A stretch of DNA of 35,881 bases from a virus. Shown in pieces: positions 23,795-31,047 of the stretch (within the stretch, counting starts at the first letter, position 1; every line of letters begins with the position of its first letter). The stretch covers positions 1 to 35,881 of the IMG/VR virus record IMGVR_UViG_3300035661_000184. One strand, given 5' to 3'. The notes below the pieces were generated by a model. The model saw nothing but the letters and a program-made list of their open reading frames with translations. It made no database searches and had not been told where the DNA came from. Made by a program: the position numbers and the translations under genes.

Positions 23795-24140
23795 ATATAA
23801 AATATTCTGGATAGTTTTCTCTCAGTATTTCTGAATTAGTATTAGACCAATCATATAGTGGAAAATTCTCTGGGATATGTTTAAGGGATGAACAATCACG
23901 GAACATACCAACCATAATAATTACTTTTGATGTATCAAATTTTGGAACTTCTTTAAGTTCTGAACAACCAAAGAACATATCTGACATATCAGTTACTTTT
24001 GATGTATCCAAGAGAGGAATTCCTACAAGTGATATACAATTATTAAACATATATGACATATCAGTTATATTAGAATAATCAATACCTGATATATCTTCGT
24101 TATTTAAAATTTTATCTCTAAGTTCTTCTCTAGTTATCAA
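23787..24140 (-). CDS. BspA-like leucine-rich repeat protein (DUF285-type), short copy
   Basis: A 117-residue protein. After an N-terminal segment REELRDKILNNEDISGIDYSN come about three BspA-type repeats (for example LKEVPKFDTSKVIIMVGMF), then IPENFPLYDWSNTNSEI and the shared tail LRENYPEYFIYV. The N- and C-terminal parts match the next upstream gene closely, so the two are paralogues with different repeat number. No signal peptide or cell-wall anchor is present, so unlike the surface proteins known from bacteria this one should act inside the cell, probably in protein binding. Confidence 0.82.
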   Translation of the reverse strand: MITREELRDKILNNEDISGIDYSNITDMSYMFNNCISLVGIPLLDTSKVTDMSDMFFGCSELKEVPKFDTSKVIIMVGMFRDCSSLKHIPENFPLYDWSNTNSEILRENYPEYFIYV

Positions 24141-24167
24141 TTTTAATCCTTTAACTTAGAATTTAGA

Positions 24168-24746
24168 CTAATTTTCAGACCATATAAATAATTCTGGGTA
24201 ATTTTTTCTTAATATTTCTGAACCTGTTTCAGACCAATCATATAATAGAAAATTCTCTGGAATATTTTCCAGTGATGAACACCCAGCGAACATATTATGC
24301 ATATCTTTAACTTTTGATGTATCTAATTTAGGAACTTCTGTAAGTGATGAACAACCTTGGAACATAATACGCATATTTGTTACTTCTGATGTATCGAATA
24401 GTGGAACTTCTTTGAGTGATTTACATCTATAGAACATACCATACATATTAGTTACTTCTGATGTATCGAATAGTGGAACTTCTTTGAGTGATTTACATCC
24501 AGTGAACACATACTGCATATTGATTACGCTTGATGTATCAAATTCTGGAACTTCTACAAGTGATGAACACTCAGCGAACATACTACGCATATCTGTTACC
24601 TTTGATGTATCTAATTTAGGAACTTCTGTAAGTGATGAACACTCATAGAACATCTCAGACATATCTGTGATATGAGAATAATCAATGCCCGAAATGTCTT
24701 TTTTATTTAAAATTTTATCTCTTAATTGTTTTTTAGTTATTTTCAA
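24168..24746 (-). CDS. BspA-like leucine-rich repeat protein (DUF285-type), long copy
   Basis: A 192-residue protein with five to six repeats of 24 residues, pattern C-S-S-L-x-E-V-P-x-x-D-T-S-x-V-T-x-M-x-x-M-F. The repeats at 24379-24427 and 24451-24499 are identical over 49 bases, a sign of recent duplication. It begins KKQLRDKILNKKDISGIDYSH and ends SEILRKNYPELFIWSEN, both shared with the shorter neighbouring copy. No export signal. Regular repeats of this kind form a curved binding surface; the target is unknown. Confidence 0.85.
   Translation of the reverse strand: MKITKKQLRDKILNKKDISGIDYSHITDMSEMFYECSSLTEVPKLDTSKVTDMRSMFAECSSLVEVPEFDTSSVINMQYVFTGCKSLKEVPLFDTSEVTNMYGMFYRCKSLKEVPLFDTSEVTNMRIMFQGCSSLTEVPKLDTSKVKDMHNMFAGCSSLENIPENFLLYDWSETGSEILRKNYPELFIWSEN
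24379..24499. repeat. Exact 49-base duplication within the leucine-rich repeat gene
   Basis: Bases 24379-24427 and 24451-24499 are identical and offset by 72 bases, one 24-residue protein repeat. Confidence 0.9.
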
Positions 24747-24781
24747 TTCTAATCCTTCTAATATTTTATGATGTTAATCAA

Positions 24782-25060
24782 TTACAAATATCTGCACTGG
24801 TTATTAAGAGCAAACTGTTCAATACCTTTAAACAGTTTTAACTTTTTGGTATCTTCATTATCTGCATCTTTTATAGTTTGATATCCTATAAGTTTTTCAG
24901 CAACATCAAAAGCACAACTACAAGCATTTTGTGACACTTTATACTCTTTAGAACACCCTTTAGAATAATCTTTTTTAAAGTGTATTCTTTCAAGAGAATT
25001 TGCTGATACTGTGGATATTATAGGTGCTAATACTAATACTACTAAAAATACTTTTCTCAT
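24782..25060 (-). CDS. Small secreted cysteine-containing protein
   Basis: A 92-residue protein with a Sec signal peptide (MRKVFLVVLVLAPIISTVSA, cleavage after Ala 20 or so). The mature part has four cysteines (GCSKEYKVSQNACSCAF and NNQCRYL), suited to two disulfides in the periplasm. It contains a helix AFDVAEKLIGYQTIKDADNEDTKK. Function unknown. It sits between genes that carry the shared C-terminal tail but does not carry it itself, which suggests the tail belongs to cytoplasmic proteins. Confidence 0.78.
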   Translation of the reverse strand: MRKVFLVVLVLAPIISTVSANSLERIHFKKDYSKGCSKEYKVSQNACSCAFDVAEKLIGYQTIKDADNEDTKKLKLFKGIEQFALNNQCRYL

Positions 25061-25061
25061 T

Positions 25062-25343
25062 TTATTTCCTGTTATTTTTCCATATAAAACACTCTGGATG
25101 TCGTTCTATAATTTCATCTGTTGTTTTGTATTCTTCTACAATATCCCAATAAGTTTTACTTCTCACTTGTTCTAAAATTTCTTTAGATTTAAACCAAAAT
25201 CCGTTTTCATTTAAAGATTTAAAACATTGTTCAGGACTTTTTAATAATGTTGTTGAATTACCAGTTAGAGTGTCTATAAGTATATAATTATACCCAAGCT
25301 GACTTTTGTGTATTGCACAATCTTTTACGAGTTTATATCTCAT
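25062..25343 (-). CDS. Protein of unknown function with PECF C-terminal tail
   Basis: About 93 residues from the ATG at 25343. An ATG at 25367 is also in frame, but the eight extra residues would be read from the sequence encoding the tail of the upstream gene, and neither start has a strong ribosome site. I prefer the shorter form, which overlaps that gene's stop by 11 bases. The protein contains LGYNYILIDTLTGNST and a segment SPEQCFKSLNENGFWFKS, and ends TTDEIIERHPECFIWKNNRK, the shared motif. No family recognised. Confidence 0.68.
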   Translation of the reverse strand: MRYKLVKDCAIHKSQLGYNYILIDTLTGNSTTLLKSPEQCFKSLNENGFWFKSKEILEQVRSKTYWDIVEEYKTTDEIIERHPECFIWKNNRK

Positions 25344-25863
25344 ATAAAAACAACTCTGGATAATCATTTTTCATTTTTTCTTCATTGATATATTTACATA
25401 CAACAAATGGAAGAGAATTTTTATGTTTAGTATAAATAAAAGGGTTATTTAATAAAGATAACATAGAATCAAATTTAGCAGTTGTTCCAATAGTAATTTT
25501 CTCATTAAACCCAAAATCTACACCTCTAAAACTATGTTCAAAAGCCGCAAATTCATTAGCAATACCATATTGTATACTATTATAGTATGACTCTGTATAA
25601 TGTGCTATTTCTAAAGTAACATTTTTGATATGTTTACTTATATATTTAGCTACCATATCTAATATATTTCTTCTACAAAAAGCTAATGATTCTCTTGAAT
25701 CGTATATATTACTATATACGTCAAATTCATAAGTAAACCCATAAATCTCTGAAGTCTCCTTTGAATCTTTTGAGTTAATTATTACTTCTACTATTGATAC
25801 TTGTCCCATTGGTGGTATTGGTGATATTTGTTTACGTTCTTTTATCTCTATTTCTAATAACAT
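25333..25863 (-). CDS. Protein of unknown function with PELF C-terminal tail
   Basis: A 176-residue soluble protein with alternating strands and helices, for example SIVEVIINSKDSKETSEIYGF and a segment ESLAFCRRNILDMVAKYISKHI. No known motif or membrane segment. It ends EEKMKNDYPELFLYEI, the clearest instance of the shared tail. It lies 13 bases after the coiled-coil gene and overlaps the next gene. Confidence 0.72.
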   Translation of the reverse strand: MLLEIEIKERKQISPIPPMGQVSIVEVIINSKDSKETSEIYGFTYEFDVYSNIYDSRESLAFCRRNILDMVAKYISKHIKNVTLEIAHYTESYYNSIQYGIANEFAAFEHSFRGVDFGFNEKITIGTTAKFDSMLSLLNNPFIYTKHKNSLPFVVCKYINEEKMKNDYPELFLYEI

Positions 25864-25876
25864 TATACATCCTAAA

Positions 25877-26239
25877 CTATATTTTTAAATCAAGAGAAGT
25901 AACATACTTATCATAGTTTTTACGAAGTTTTTCTTTATTTGCTATATGCTCATAGGTATTAGTAACTTCTTGAAGTTTGTTTAATATTGCTCTAGTAGTA
26001 TGACGCTCAACTTCAAGAGTTTTTATTAGTTGTCTATTTTCTGTAGAAAGTTTGTTTTTTTCCATAGCCAACAAATCAATTATGTCATTTAACTGTCTAA
26101 CATTTTGAGCACTCTGTTGATTTTGTACATTTTGTAGACGTTTATTTTCAGCTTTTAAGTTATCAAATAATACTTGTATTTTATCAAACTCACTTTGAGT
26201 GATTCTTAGTTCTACTTCTTTTGTTTTTCTTGAAAACAT
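25877..26239 (-). CDS. Coiled-coil protein of unknown function
   Basis: A 120-residue protein, almost entirely a predicted coiled coil (heptad-like Leu/Ile spacing from about residue 12 to 105, with a Gln/Asn-rich stretch near 40-55). It ends KLRKNYDKYVTSLDLKI, which resembles the shared tail of the downstream genes (LRKNYPELFI) but lacks the Pro-Glu pair, so it may be a degenerate copy. It is the first gene of the run after a conserved promoter block. Confidence 0.75.
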   Translation of the reverse strand: MFSRKTKEVELRITQSEFDKIQVLFDNLKAENKRLQNVQNQQSAQNVRQLNDIIDLLAMEKNKLSTENRQLIKTLEVERHTTRAILNKLQEVTNTYEHIANKEKLRKNYDKYVTSLDLKI

Positions 26240-26258
26240 CTTAGTTCTCCTTCTCTTT

Positions 26259-26293
26259 TCTTTATCCCGGATTGTACCACAAAACCCCTTAAA
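26259..26293 (-). promoter_or_regulatory. Conserved accessory promoter block
   Basis: Minus strand: TTTTAAGGGGTTTTGTGG, TACAAT (26271-26276), CCGGGATAAAGA, then the ribosome site AGAAGGAG. It leads the run of genes with the shared C-terminal tail. Confidence 0.6.
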
Positions 26294-26320
26294 AATCCCT
26301 AAAGAAGGTTCTTAAGATAG

Positions 26321-26350
26321 TTACCCTAAATTACCCTAAATTACCCTAAG
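26321..26350 (+). repeat. 10-base tandem repeat at the end of the gp14-like gene
   Basis: Three units of TTACCCTAAA/G. On the minus strand each unit carries a TAA; the stop codon of the gp14-like gene lies in the third unit. Confidence 0.9.
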
Positions 26351-26955
26351 TCACCAAATACAGTATCAATATTTTTAGCTACTGTTGATTGAGTATCTTG
26401 AGCAATTTTATTAGCATTTTCATTAGCAATATCAAATAGATGACCAAAATCAGGAATAGATGGGTCTGTTATTGTTATCTCATCCCTATTAAATTGGTAT
26501 GGTTTACACTTAAGTGTGTATACATTCTTTTGGTTAGCATATACAAAAGCATTATTCATTCCTGGTACTTGGTTTTCTATATCTGTAATTTCAAAAACTT
26601 TACCAGATGGAAGAACAACTAGATCACCAATGCCATGTTGTACATTACCATCTTGATATATGCTAGCATATGTAATAGCACTAATATATAAGTTAATACT
26701 ATCAAAAGATAAAATACCAAACTTAGATAGAATATCATTCTGACTATCAAACCCACCTGTATTTTCAGGATATACATTTACACTATATATCGAACTATTA
26801 TTAGCTCTTAAGTTCTGTATCTCTTGAAATATCATATCCATATTTACTTTAATGGTTTTAATATATGTAGTAGTAAATCCATAAAGATTAATCATTTCAT
26901 ATGTTAAACCATTATATAGTGAATATTCATTAGCATAATTATTAAAATTTGCCAT
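26341..26955 (-). CDS. gp14: Neck protein, T4 gp14-like
   Basis: A 204-residue protein. The order of segments follows gp14-type neck proteins of T4-like phages: an N-terminal helix ending LYGFTTTYIKT, then NVYPENTGGFDSQNDILSKFGI, then GDLVVLPSGKVFEITDIENQVPG, then an aromatic strand region NVYTLKCKPYQFNRDEI. T4 gp14 is 256 residues. The neck joins head to tail after packaging. The neighbouring gp16-like and gp15-like genes support the call, as in the T4 order 14-15-16-17-18, although the local order here is changed. Confidence 0.75.
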   Translation of the reverse strand: MANFNNYANEYSLYNGLTYEMINLYGFTTTYIKTIKVNMDMIFQEIQNLRANNSSIYSVNVYPENTGGFDSQNDILSKFGILSFDSINLYISAITYASIYQDGNVQHGIGDLVVLPSGKVFEITDIENQVPGMNNAFVYANQKNVYTLKCKPYQFNRDEITITDPSIPDFGHLFDIANENANKIAQDTQSTVAKNIDTVFGDLG

Positions 26956-27221
26956 TAGTTATTACTTCCTGTCTGTGATTGTGATTGAGAGGCAGGTATC
27001 TCTATAGATGTAGTATTGTTATTTGCATCAATATACTTAGAAGCTGCTCTTCCAAACACAACAATACCACCATACGCTAACATCAAATCAGGAGTTAATT
27101 CGTGTTTATATACATGCCAGCAATATGTTATAGTTACTACAAACATACCAATGTTAGACCAAACTTTAGTATGTGACAAGGTACCATTTGGGTCAGTTAT
27201 TAATTCACTTAATTTATTCAA
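26955..27221 (-). CDS. Two-helix membrane protein, holin candidate
   Basis: An 88-residue protein. Two hydrophobic helices, about residues 23-40 (WSNIGMFVVTITYCWHVY) and 46-62 (LMLAYGGIVVFGRAAS), are separated by a short turn. Before them is LITDPNGTLSHTK and after them a polar Ser/Gln/Asn tail. This layout resembles the small phage membrane proteins grouped as DUF2644 and the general pattern of short holins. It overlaps the gp14-like gene by one base and lies 1 base after the gp16-like gene. Its distance from the transglycosylase gene is against a classic lysis cassette. Confidence 0.6.
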   Translation of the reverse strand: MNKLSELITDPNGTLSHTKVWSNIGMFVVTITYCWHVYKHELTPDLMLAYGGIVVFGRAASKYIDANNNTTSIEIPASQSQSQTGSNN

Positions 27222-27222
27222 T

Positions 27223-27783
27223 TTATCTTTCTCCTTTTATTTGTTTAATTATATCAGATATGTTTCCACTTATACTATTTATAGTAACATCACCTTCAAA
27301 TGTAACACTTTTTTCATTTTTACTTTCAGGAGATTTTAAGGATTGGTGAGTGCTAATAATGTCCTTATATAGTGAAATTATTAATTTTGTGCTATCATTA
27401 ACTGTTTTCATTAATGTAGCATATGCACCAACTAACTCAGCATTACCAATATCATCATCAAATAGTGTTAATTTACTATTAATAGCATTTATTATATCTT
27501 TACCATTATCAATATTTGCTAGCAATGTTTTTCGCACTGACATAAAATCTTCTTTAAGCATTCTTAGCATATCTTCTGAACTTATAAATTCATCTTCTAC
27601 TAGATCAGTTAGGCTAATTTCTTTGACTGCTGGTTCACTTATTGAAGCAACATATTCAGTGCATTCATTAATAGTTGATTCTACAATATCAAAATGTTCA
27701 CCCATTTTATCTAACTTTTTGGCTAATAGTTCTGCCTTTTGTATTGTTTTTTCACTAATTACTGGTATCATATTGTTAGACAT
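27223..27783 (-). CDS. gp16: Terminase small subunit, T4 gp16-like
   Basis: A 186-residue helical protein. The central segment (RKTLLANIDNGKDIINAI, then NAELVGAYATLMKTVNDSTKLIISLYKDI) follows the helix pair by which gp16-type small terminases form rings: a residue block around LxxxIxxGxxxI, followed by AELVGAYAxLxKxV. T4 gp16 is 164 residues. It recognises DNA and stimulates the large terminase. Neighbours gp15 and gp14 match the T4 gene neighbourhood, although the large terminase is 9 kb away here. Confidence 0.75.
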   Translation of the reverse strand: MSNNMIPVISEKTIQKAELLAKKLDKMGEHFDIVESTINECTEYVASISEPAVKEISLTDLVEDEFISSEDMLRMLKEDFMSVRKTLLANIDNGKDIINAINSKLTLFDDDIGNAELVGAYATLMKTVNDSTKLIISLYKDIISTHQSLKSPESKNEKSVTFEGDVTINSISGNISDIIKQIKGER

Positions 27784-27800
27784 ATTGTTAATCCTATTTT

Positions 27801-28850
27801 TTATACTATTGTAATAAGTTTAGTAACAATATTAGATATGTTGTTATCCCTATCCATTACTTGTACCTGTAAAGTTACTGTACCAACTACAAGAGCATTA
27901 ATAGTAATAGGGTTTTGGTTATTGCTTATTATAGTAGCACTACCTACTCCATCACTAATAATATTCCAAATATATGTAAATGTATCTTCATCATCTACAT
28001 CAGTAAATACAACAGTATATGCTGATTGTGTTAATACAGGTACACTTATAGGTCCATTAATTATTGTAACTACTGGAGCATTTTTAGCCACTGTATCGTT
28101 ATTTTCAAAGTCAACTGTTGAACCACTATTAGGTACAAATACATTATTAGCAACATCAAATTCATATTTAATACTACGTCTTTCTTCAGAAATTGTATTG
28201 TTTGCGTCCCAAGTATTTAAGTATAAGCGAACATTTTCAATAACAGAAGCATCTGTAAATGGCTGATATATACTTCCTCTAACATCAAGCATAATTGTAC
28301 CGCTACATATTCTTATGTCATCATCTTGACCTATATTATTAGGGGCATCAAGATCTACTGACATTAGTGATACTGGTACCGTTGTATCATCTTCCTGAAG
28401 GTCTAGTTCTTTAACTCTTAGATTATATGTAGGGTTAAAGTGTGGAAGTATTTGTTCTAATATCATAGCTAATTCAGTCATAGAACGAGTGGCAATAGCT
28501 AGTTCATATGTAAAAGTGTATGATACAGCATTATATTGAAAGGTTACGATATTACCATTAATTGTTTTATTAATTTTGTTAAATTTATTTGTATCTCTTT
28601 TCTGATCTTTATTTAAAGTAAGTAAAGATAATGCCATACGAGGTAACACATTATAGTTATTCTTTTGAAAATTTTCAACATCCATTTCTGAAAATATAAA
28701 AGCTTTATCTCTACTACCATAAGTAATAGGAACAGTAATATATTGTTTTGATGTATCAGCTAAAGTTCTTTCTACTTGAATATCATTAAAAGTATCAAGT
28801 AATCCAAGAGTATATTTTCTTATTGTGTTGTGAGCAAAAAAGTTAGCCAT
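27801..28850 (-). CDS. gp15: Tail terminator/sheath stabiliser, T4 gp15-like, with C-terminal Ig-like domain
   Basis: A 349-residue protein. Residues 1-250 match the gp15 type: NTIRKYTLGLLDTFNDIQVER, then YITVPITYGSRDKAFIF, NNYNVLPRMALSL, and YTFTYELAIATRSMTELAMILEQILPHFNP. T4 gp15 is 272 residues. Here an extra domain of about 90 residues follows (APVVTIINGPISVPV to the end), with the strand pattern of a PKD/Ig-like domain (DVDDEDTFTYIWNI, VTLQVQVMDRDNN). Ig-like domains on virions can bind cell surface sugars. A T4-type late promoter precedes the gene. Confidence 0.85.
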   Translation of the reverse strand: MANFFAHNTIRKYTLGLLDTFNDIQVERTLADTSKQYITVPITYGSRDKAFIFSEMDVENFQKNNYNVLPRMALSLLTLNKDQKRDTNKFNKINKTINGNIVTFQYNAVSYTFTYELAIATRSMTELAMILEQILPHFNPTYNLRVKELDLQEDDTTVPVSLMSVDLDAPNNIGQDDDIRICSGTIMLDVRGSIYQPFTDASVIENVRLYLNTWDANNTISEERRSIKYEFDVANNVFVPNSGSTVDFENNDTVAKNAPVVTIINGPISVPVLTQSAYTVVFTDVDDEDTFTYIWNIISDGVGSATIISNNQNPITINALVVGTVTLQVQVMDRDNNISNIVTKLITIV

Positions 28851-28874
28851 TAAGATATCCTTATTTTATTGTGA

Positions 28875-28882
28875 TATTTATA
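28875..28882 (-). promoter_or_regulatory. T4-type late promoter for the gp15-gp16-gp14 operon
   Basis: Minus-strand TATAAATA, 24 bases upstream of the gp15-like ATG. Confidence 0.6.
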
Positions 28883-28890
28883 GGGCTATG

Positions 28891-28940
28891 TAGGAGTATG
28901 TAGGAGTATGTAGGAGTGTGTAGGAGTGTGTAGGAGTATA
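28891..28940 (+). repeat. 10-base tandem repeat in the gp15/gp18 intergenic region
   Basis: Five units of TAGGAGTATG with small changes (TATG/TGTG), in the 251-base divergent gap between gp15 and tail sheath. Ten bases is about one helical turn, so the units face the same side of the DNA. Confidence 0.9.
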
Positions 28941-28975
28941 TGAATTAGTGTAAAAAATAGCTATCGCTTAAAAAA

Positions 28976-28987
28976 TATTTATAAATA
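28976..28987. promoter_or_regulatory. Palindromic T4-type late promoter for tail sheath
   Basis: TATTTATAAATA, with TATAAATA on the plus strand at 28980-28987 and an overlapping copy on the minus strand (28976-28983). The plus copy is 114 bases before the sheath ATG, giving a long leader. Confidence 0.55.
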
Positions 28988-29000
28988 TCACAATTAGATT

Positions 29001-29063
29001 GTTAGTGTACCTCTATGTAAATAGTGCGAAGGTTTGGATTTATCCTTTCTTAAAAACACTAAC
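29001..29063 (+). promoter_or_regulatory. Structured leader of the tail sheath mRNA
   Basis: GTTAGTGT (29001-29008) can pair with ACACTAAC (29056-29063), an 8-bp closing stem around a 47-base loop, ahead of the ribosome site AAGGAAGG near 29090. It could stabilise the mRNA of a highly expressed virion protein. Function not shown. Confidence 0.4.
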
Positions 29064-29101
29064 TCTAATAATTAAAAATCCACTTTATAAGGAAGGCAAC
29101 T

Positions 29102-31003
29102 ATGGCTTTATTAAGTCCAGGTGTAGAAGTACTAGAATTAGATGCTAGTTTAACAGTAGCTACTACAGGTAGCAGTTTTGGTTGTTATACTGGTGTGTTT
29201 CAGAAAGGTCCAGCCTCTGGAGCCGTATTAATTACAAGCATCCAAATGCTTATTGATACTTTTGGGGGTCCAAATAATACTAATTATAATGATTGGTTTC
29301 AATGTTATAATTTCCTAAGCTATTCAGGTAGTTTATATGTAGCTCGTTTAGTTGACCGTAATGGACAAACTAATACAACTGATACAACATTTACAACAAC
29401 TGTTGCTGCATCAATAGGTGCTTCACTAGTTACATTAAGTTCTACTGTTGGTTTATATGTTAATCAAATGATTGCTATTGGTGCTGATAATACAGTATAC
29501 CAAATTCAGTCTATTTCTAATTCATCAGTAACATTAAAAACTCCACTTATGGCTGCTGTTACTATTGGTGAAGAGGTTTATATCTGTACACCTTCATATA
29601 CTGCTGTTGCTGAAGCTGAAAAAACTGGTGGTACAGTTATTACTTCAAACCTATTAAATAAAGAAGTTAGAGTTATTGCTAACGTTAATGAGTATGATAT
29701 TTTAGAAACATCATTAGCATTTAATGATAATACCAATTCAAAACTTAAATTTACTGCTAAAAACCCAGGTTTGTGGGGTAATGAGATTACAATAGCTATT
29801 GCTAATCCTGCTGATTTTGCAAGTGGTACATCTGAAGCATTTCCTGGTATTGCATTAAATGATTTGTTTGCATATTTCCCAACAACTAATGAAGTAGGTG
29901 TTGTTATTGCTTACCAAGATAACATTGTAGAAACTTTTGTTCTTAGTCTTGACCCAACTAGTAAAGATTTTAACCTAAAATCAAATTATATCGAACAATT
30001 AAATGTATTATCTAACTATGTATTTTGTAAAGATAACACAGCTATCACTATGTCTACTGGTGTTGCTTCTAAATTAAACACTAATGTTATTACGTTAGCT
30101 CTTGGAACTGATGGTGCACCAGGTAAAGATGAAGTAGTTAATGCTTATACTGACCACTTTGGTGATAAAGAATTAATTGATATAGATGTTGTTATTGGTA
30201 ATGAACTTGCTAATAAAGAATGTGCAGATTTTGCTACTACTCGTGGTGATTGTATTGCTTATATTGGTGCTACTTACTCTGATGTTGTTGGTGTAACATC
30301 TACTACTGCTGTTAGTAATTTAGTTAAGTATTGTACTACTGGTGATTTTAATGTATCTACAAGTTATGCAGCATTTGTTGGTAACTATATTCAAGTTTAT
30401 GACAAGTATAATGATAAAAATCGTTGGGTAAATGTTGCAGGTGCTATTGCTGGATTAAGAGCTCAAACAAATAATAATAAAGATGTATGGTTCTCAGAAG
30501 CTGGTCTTAACAATGGTCAATTAAAAGGTGTAGTTAAAGTTGCTCAAAACTTTAATATTGGTCAACGTGATTTACTTTATAAAAACAATATCAATGCTGT
30601 TGTTACATTCCCTGGATTAGGTGTTTGTTTATGGGGTTCAAGAACCACATTGAAAAAACCATCTGTATTTAGTCAAGTAAACGTTCGTATGTTGTTTTCG
30701 TACATAGAAAGATCTATTAGCAACTCATCTAAATATGTTGTATTTGAACAAAATGACACAACTACTCGTAACTTGTTTATTAGTATGGCGAAACCGTTTC
30801 TTGAACGTATTAAAGCAGGGCGAGGGATTGAGGATTATGTACTTGTGTGTGATGAAAGTAACAATACTGGTCTTGTTCGTCAGAATAATCAATTTGTTGC
30901 TGATTTTTACATAAAACCAGTTAATGTAATTAACTTTATTACATTACGATTTACTGCAGTTGGAAGTTCAGTTAGCTTTTCAGAAGTAGTAGGTAAAGTA
31001 TAA
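29102..31003 (+). CDS. gp18: Tail sheath protein, T4 gp18-like
   Basis: A 633-residue protein (T4 gp18 is 659). It begins MALLSPGVEVLELDAS, the family opening, followed by STGCYTG-like SSFGCYTGVFQKGPASG and LSYSGSLYVARLVDRNG. The C-terminal domain contains GLNNGQLKGVVKVAQNFNIGQRDLLYKNNINAVVTFPG, then LWGSRTTLKKPSVFSQVNVRMLFSYIERSI and the closing region with VCDESNN. These are the conserved elements that form the contractile core. Ribosome site AAGGAAGG is strong. It is divergent from the gp15 operon and followed by a hairpin. Confidence 0.97.
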   Translation: MALLSPGVEVLELDASLTVATTGSSFGCYTGVFQKGPASGAVLITSIQMLIDTFGGPNNTNYNDWFQCYNFLSYSGSLYVARLVDRNGQTNTTDTTFTTTVAASIGASLVTLSSTVGLYVNQMIAIGADNTVYQIQSISNSSVTLKTPLMAAVTIGEEVYICTPSYTAVAEAEKTGGTVITSNLLNKEVRVIANVNEYDILETSLAFNDNTNSKLKFTAKNPGLWGNEITIAIANPADFASGTSEAFPGIALNDLFAYFPTTNEVGVVIAYQDNIVETFVLSLDPTSKDFNLKSNYIEQLNVLSNYVFCKDNTAITMSTGVASKLNTNVITLALGTDGAPGKDEVVNAYTDHFGDKELIDIDVVIGNELANKECADFATTRGDCIAYIGATYSDVVGVTSTTAVSNLVKYCTTGDFNVSTSYAAFVGNYIQVYDKYNDKNRWVNVAGAIAGLRAQTNNNKDVWFSEAGLNNGQLKGVVKVAQNFNIGQRDLLYKNNINAVVTFPGLGVCLWGSRTTLKKPSVFSQVNVRMLFSYIERSISNSSKYVVFEQNDTTTRNLFISMAKPFLERIKAGRGIEDYVLVCDESNNTGLVRQNNQFVADFYIKPVNVINFITLRFTAVGSSVSFSEVVGKV

Positions 31004-31019
31004 AATACAAAACTACTTT

Positions 31020-31047
31020 ACAATCTAGAGGTTAGCCTCTAGATTGT
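31020..31047. terminator. Bidirectional hairpin, overlapping the endonuclease gene end
   Basis: A perfect 12-bp stem, ACAATCTAGAGG (31020-31031) and CCTCTAGATTGT (31036-31047), with loop TTAG. It lies 16 bases after the sheath stop and contains the last codons and the stop of the convergent endonuclease gene. The T-run is weak, so it may act mostly as an RNA end protector. Confidence 0.65.
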
